From Hydrogenophaga sp. (GTDB lineage: Bacteria; Pseudomonadota; Gammaproteobacteria; Burkholderiales; Burkholderiaceae_C), in the NCBI GenBank assembly GCA_030684755.1, contig JAUXXN010000666.1:1-5755 (forward strand): a stretch of DNA of 5,755 bases, given 5' to 3'. Within the stretch, counting starts at the first letter, position 1, and each line of letters opens with the position of its first letter. Positions 4,509 through 5,755 of this stretch are shown here, one piece after another. The notes under the pieces are model-generated. The model did no database searches. It had not been told where the DNA came from and saw only the letters and a program-made list of their open reading frames with translations. The position numbers and the translations under genes are program-made.

Positions 4509-5755
4509 CACGGTCGGCCCAGAAACAGGTACAGCCCGGTGTAGCCGCGCGGCGCACTCACTACGCTCAGGTACAACGGGCCAATCCCGGTGTCGGCAGC
4601 CACAAACAAGCTGGCGCCAGCGCGCAAGCCTTCAAAGCTGATGTCGCTCTTTTTTGTCCATGCGTTGCCTGCCTCTATCGAGCCACCTGCGAACAGGCCC
4701 CGGGCCACGCCCACGCGCAGCGGCAAGCGGCGGTAGTAGCTGAGGCGGCCAAACAGCATGTAGTTGCCCGCCACCTGGCCCACCCGGTAACCCGAGAGTT
4801 GCTGGAAGCCGCCGAGCGAGTATTCGTCGAGTGCGCCGGGGGGAATCTGACTGGCGTGTGCGAACCGTCCGCCCATGTTGAGGGTGTGCGCCCCCCAGGT
4901 TTTGACGCCGGTAGCGCTGCCTTCCATGCGGTGAAAACGGGTGCTGCTGTTGCCTTCAAAACTTCGCTGTCCCACCACCACCTCGCCCTTGGCGCGGTAG
5001 CCGGCGGAGGGAAAGTTGGCGTGGTCGAGCTGGTCTGAAATGATCGAAGCGCGCAAGCCCACTTCGCGCCAATCCAGCGACTGCACCGCGTTCTTGGGCA
5101 GCAAGCCCGCCACCAGTTCGGGTGTGGCGCGCCGCTGAGCGGCCACCAGCCCCACCCTCATATCGCCCAAACGGCCCTGCAATCCCATGGGCCAGCCGAT
5201 GTCGGCGCCCATCTGGATGCCCTGGCGTTGCACCAGCGCGAGTGCATTCCCTTCGGGGTTGAATAGTGCCACTTTGCGCACATTCGCGTCCACATAGGCC
5301 GCCACAAAGCGTTCGCTGGCGAGGTCCAGTGGCTGGAAGATTTCGGAGTACAAACCCACCGTCTCACCCAGTTGCACGCGGTTGCGCCACTCGGCACCGC
5401 GTTCGTTGAGCCAGTGGCGGTTGTGGCTGATGCGCAGGTTGAACGCGCCTTGGCCCTGAAAATCGGTGCGCAAGTCCAGCCCCACACGCAAGTAGTTGGG
5501 TCCCCAGTCGTTGGGGCGCAGGCGGATCGTCAGGTCCTCTTCGCCGCTGTCTTCGCGCCGGCTCAGGCGGTAATCCACCCGCTCGTAGTCGCTGGTTGCG
5601 GCCAGTTTTTGCAAATCACGTTCAATCAGCGGAACGTCCACGCGCAAGCCAGCGGCGGTGTCCATGGTGACCGCTAGGCGTTCGGCTCGATCTTCACTCA
5701 CGCCTTCAAAGCGCACGCTGGCAATGCGCCCGATGCGTTGGGTGTTGGCCTCCAG
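4508..5755 (-). CDS. Patatin-like phospholipase, type Vd autotransporter (POTRA and barrel part, 5' partial)
   Basis: The minus-strand frame is open to the window edge, giving 415 residues of a C-terminal half. Residues about 9-81 (IASVRFEGVSEDRAERL to EEDLTIRLRP) look like one POTRA domain. From WGPNYLRVGLDLRTDF (about 84) onward come alternating amphipathic strands of an Omp85-type barrel (Bac_surface_Ag), ending in LYLFLGRP. A single POTRA joined directly to the barrel, and the RPNDWGPNYLR junction, match PlpD-like proteins, in which an N-terminal patatin lipase/phospholipase A domain is exported by its own barrel. The patatin domain itself, with its Ser-Asp dyad, would lie beyond the window, so the enzymatic call rests on the C-terminal half. 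The position of the Omp85 loop-6 motif (VRGF/Y in FhaC/BamA) reads LGGFQQLSGYR (314-324). Alternatives are a TamA/BamA relative or a two-partner transporter. The GTG at 5716 is internal to the POTRA, not a start. The gene converges on the thioesterase with a 24-bp gap. Confidence 0.75.
   Translation of the reverse strand: MEANTQRIGRIASVRFEGVSEDRAERLAVTMDTAAGLRVDVPLIERDLQKLAATSDYERVDYRLSRREDSGEEDLTIRLRPNDWGPNYLRVGLDLRTDFQGQGAFNLRISHNRHWLNERGAEWRNRVQLGETVGLYSEIFQPLDLASERFVAAYVDANVRKVALFNPEGNALALVQRQGIQMGADIGWPMGLQGRLGDMRVGLVAAQRRATPELVAGLLPKNAVQSLDWREVGLRASIISDQLDHANFPSAGYRAKGEVVVGQRSFEGNSSTRFHRMEGSATGVKTWGAHTLNMGGRFAHASQIPPGALDEYSLGGFQQLSGYRVGQVAGNYMLFGRLSYYRRLPLRVGVARGLFAGGSIEAGNAWTKKSDISFEGLRAGASLFVAADTGIGPLYLSVVSAPRGYTGLYLFLGRP

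Overview
The window looks like chromosomal DNA from a high-G+C betaproteobacterium, most likely of the Burkholderiales/Comamonadaceae type. This is inferred from the GC-rich codon use, the protein style, and short GC-rich intergenic hairpin repeats of a kind I associate with that family. No rRNA or other taxonomic marker is present, so the placement is tentative.

Layout. (1) 1-1707 (+): the C-terminal two thirds of a trifunctional-type beta-oxidation protein, with the 3-hydroxyacyl-CoA dehydrogenase helical domains followed by a C-terminal enoyl-CoA hydratase domain (FadN-like order). Its 5' end lies outside the window. (2) 1708-2292: an inserted-looking segment. It has a cluster of palindromic hairpin repeats (1729-1859), a small DUF559 nuclease-fold gene (1880-2284), and a further repeat copy (2237-2270) that lies inside the 3' end of that gene and encodes its C-terminal tail. 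(3) 2293-3498 (+): a complete thiolase. (4) 3499-3661: a non-coding spacer holding a different GC-rich hairpin repeat. (5) 3662-4483 (+): a double-hotdog acyl-CoA thioesterase of the TesB/4HBT_3 type. (6) 4508-5755 (-): a convergent gene, cut by the window end, encoding a POTRA plus an outer-membrane beta-barrel, best read as the C-terminal half of a patatin-like type Vd autotransporter (PlpD-like).

How the genes fit together. The hydratase/dehydrogenase and the thiolase supply the last three steps of the fatty acid beta-oxidation cycle. The thioesterase can release free CoA from acyl-CoA, so the plus strand reads as a fatty-acid degradation cluster. The outer-membrane patatin gene is transcribed towards it; a lipid-related link is possible but only inferred.

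The most interesting part is 1729-2270. A DUF559 gene of lower G+C than its neighbours is flanked by 34-bp hairpin repeats in inverted orientation (33/34 identical) and sits between two genes of one metabolic cluster. This suggests a small cassette made of a nuclease-fold protein and its repeats.
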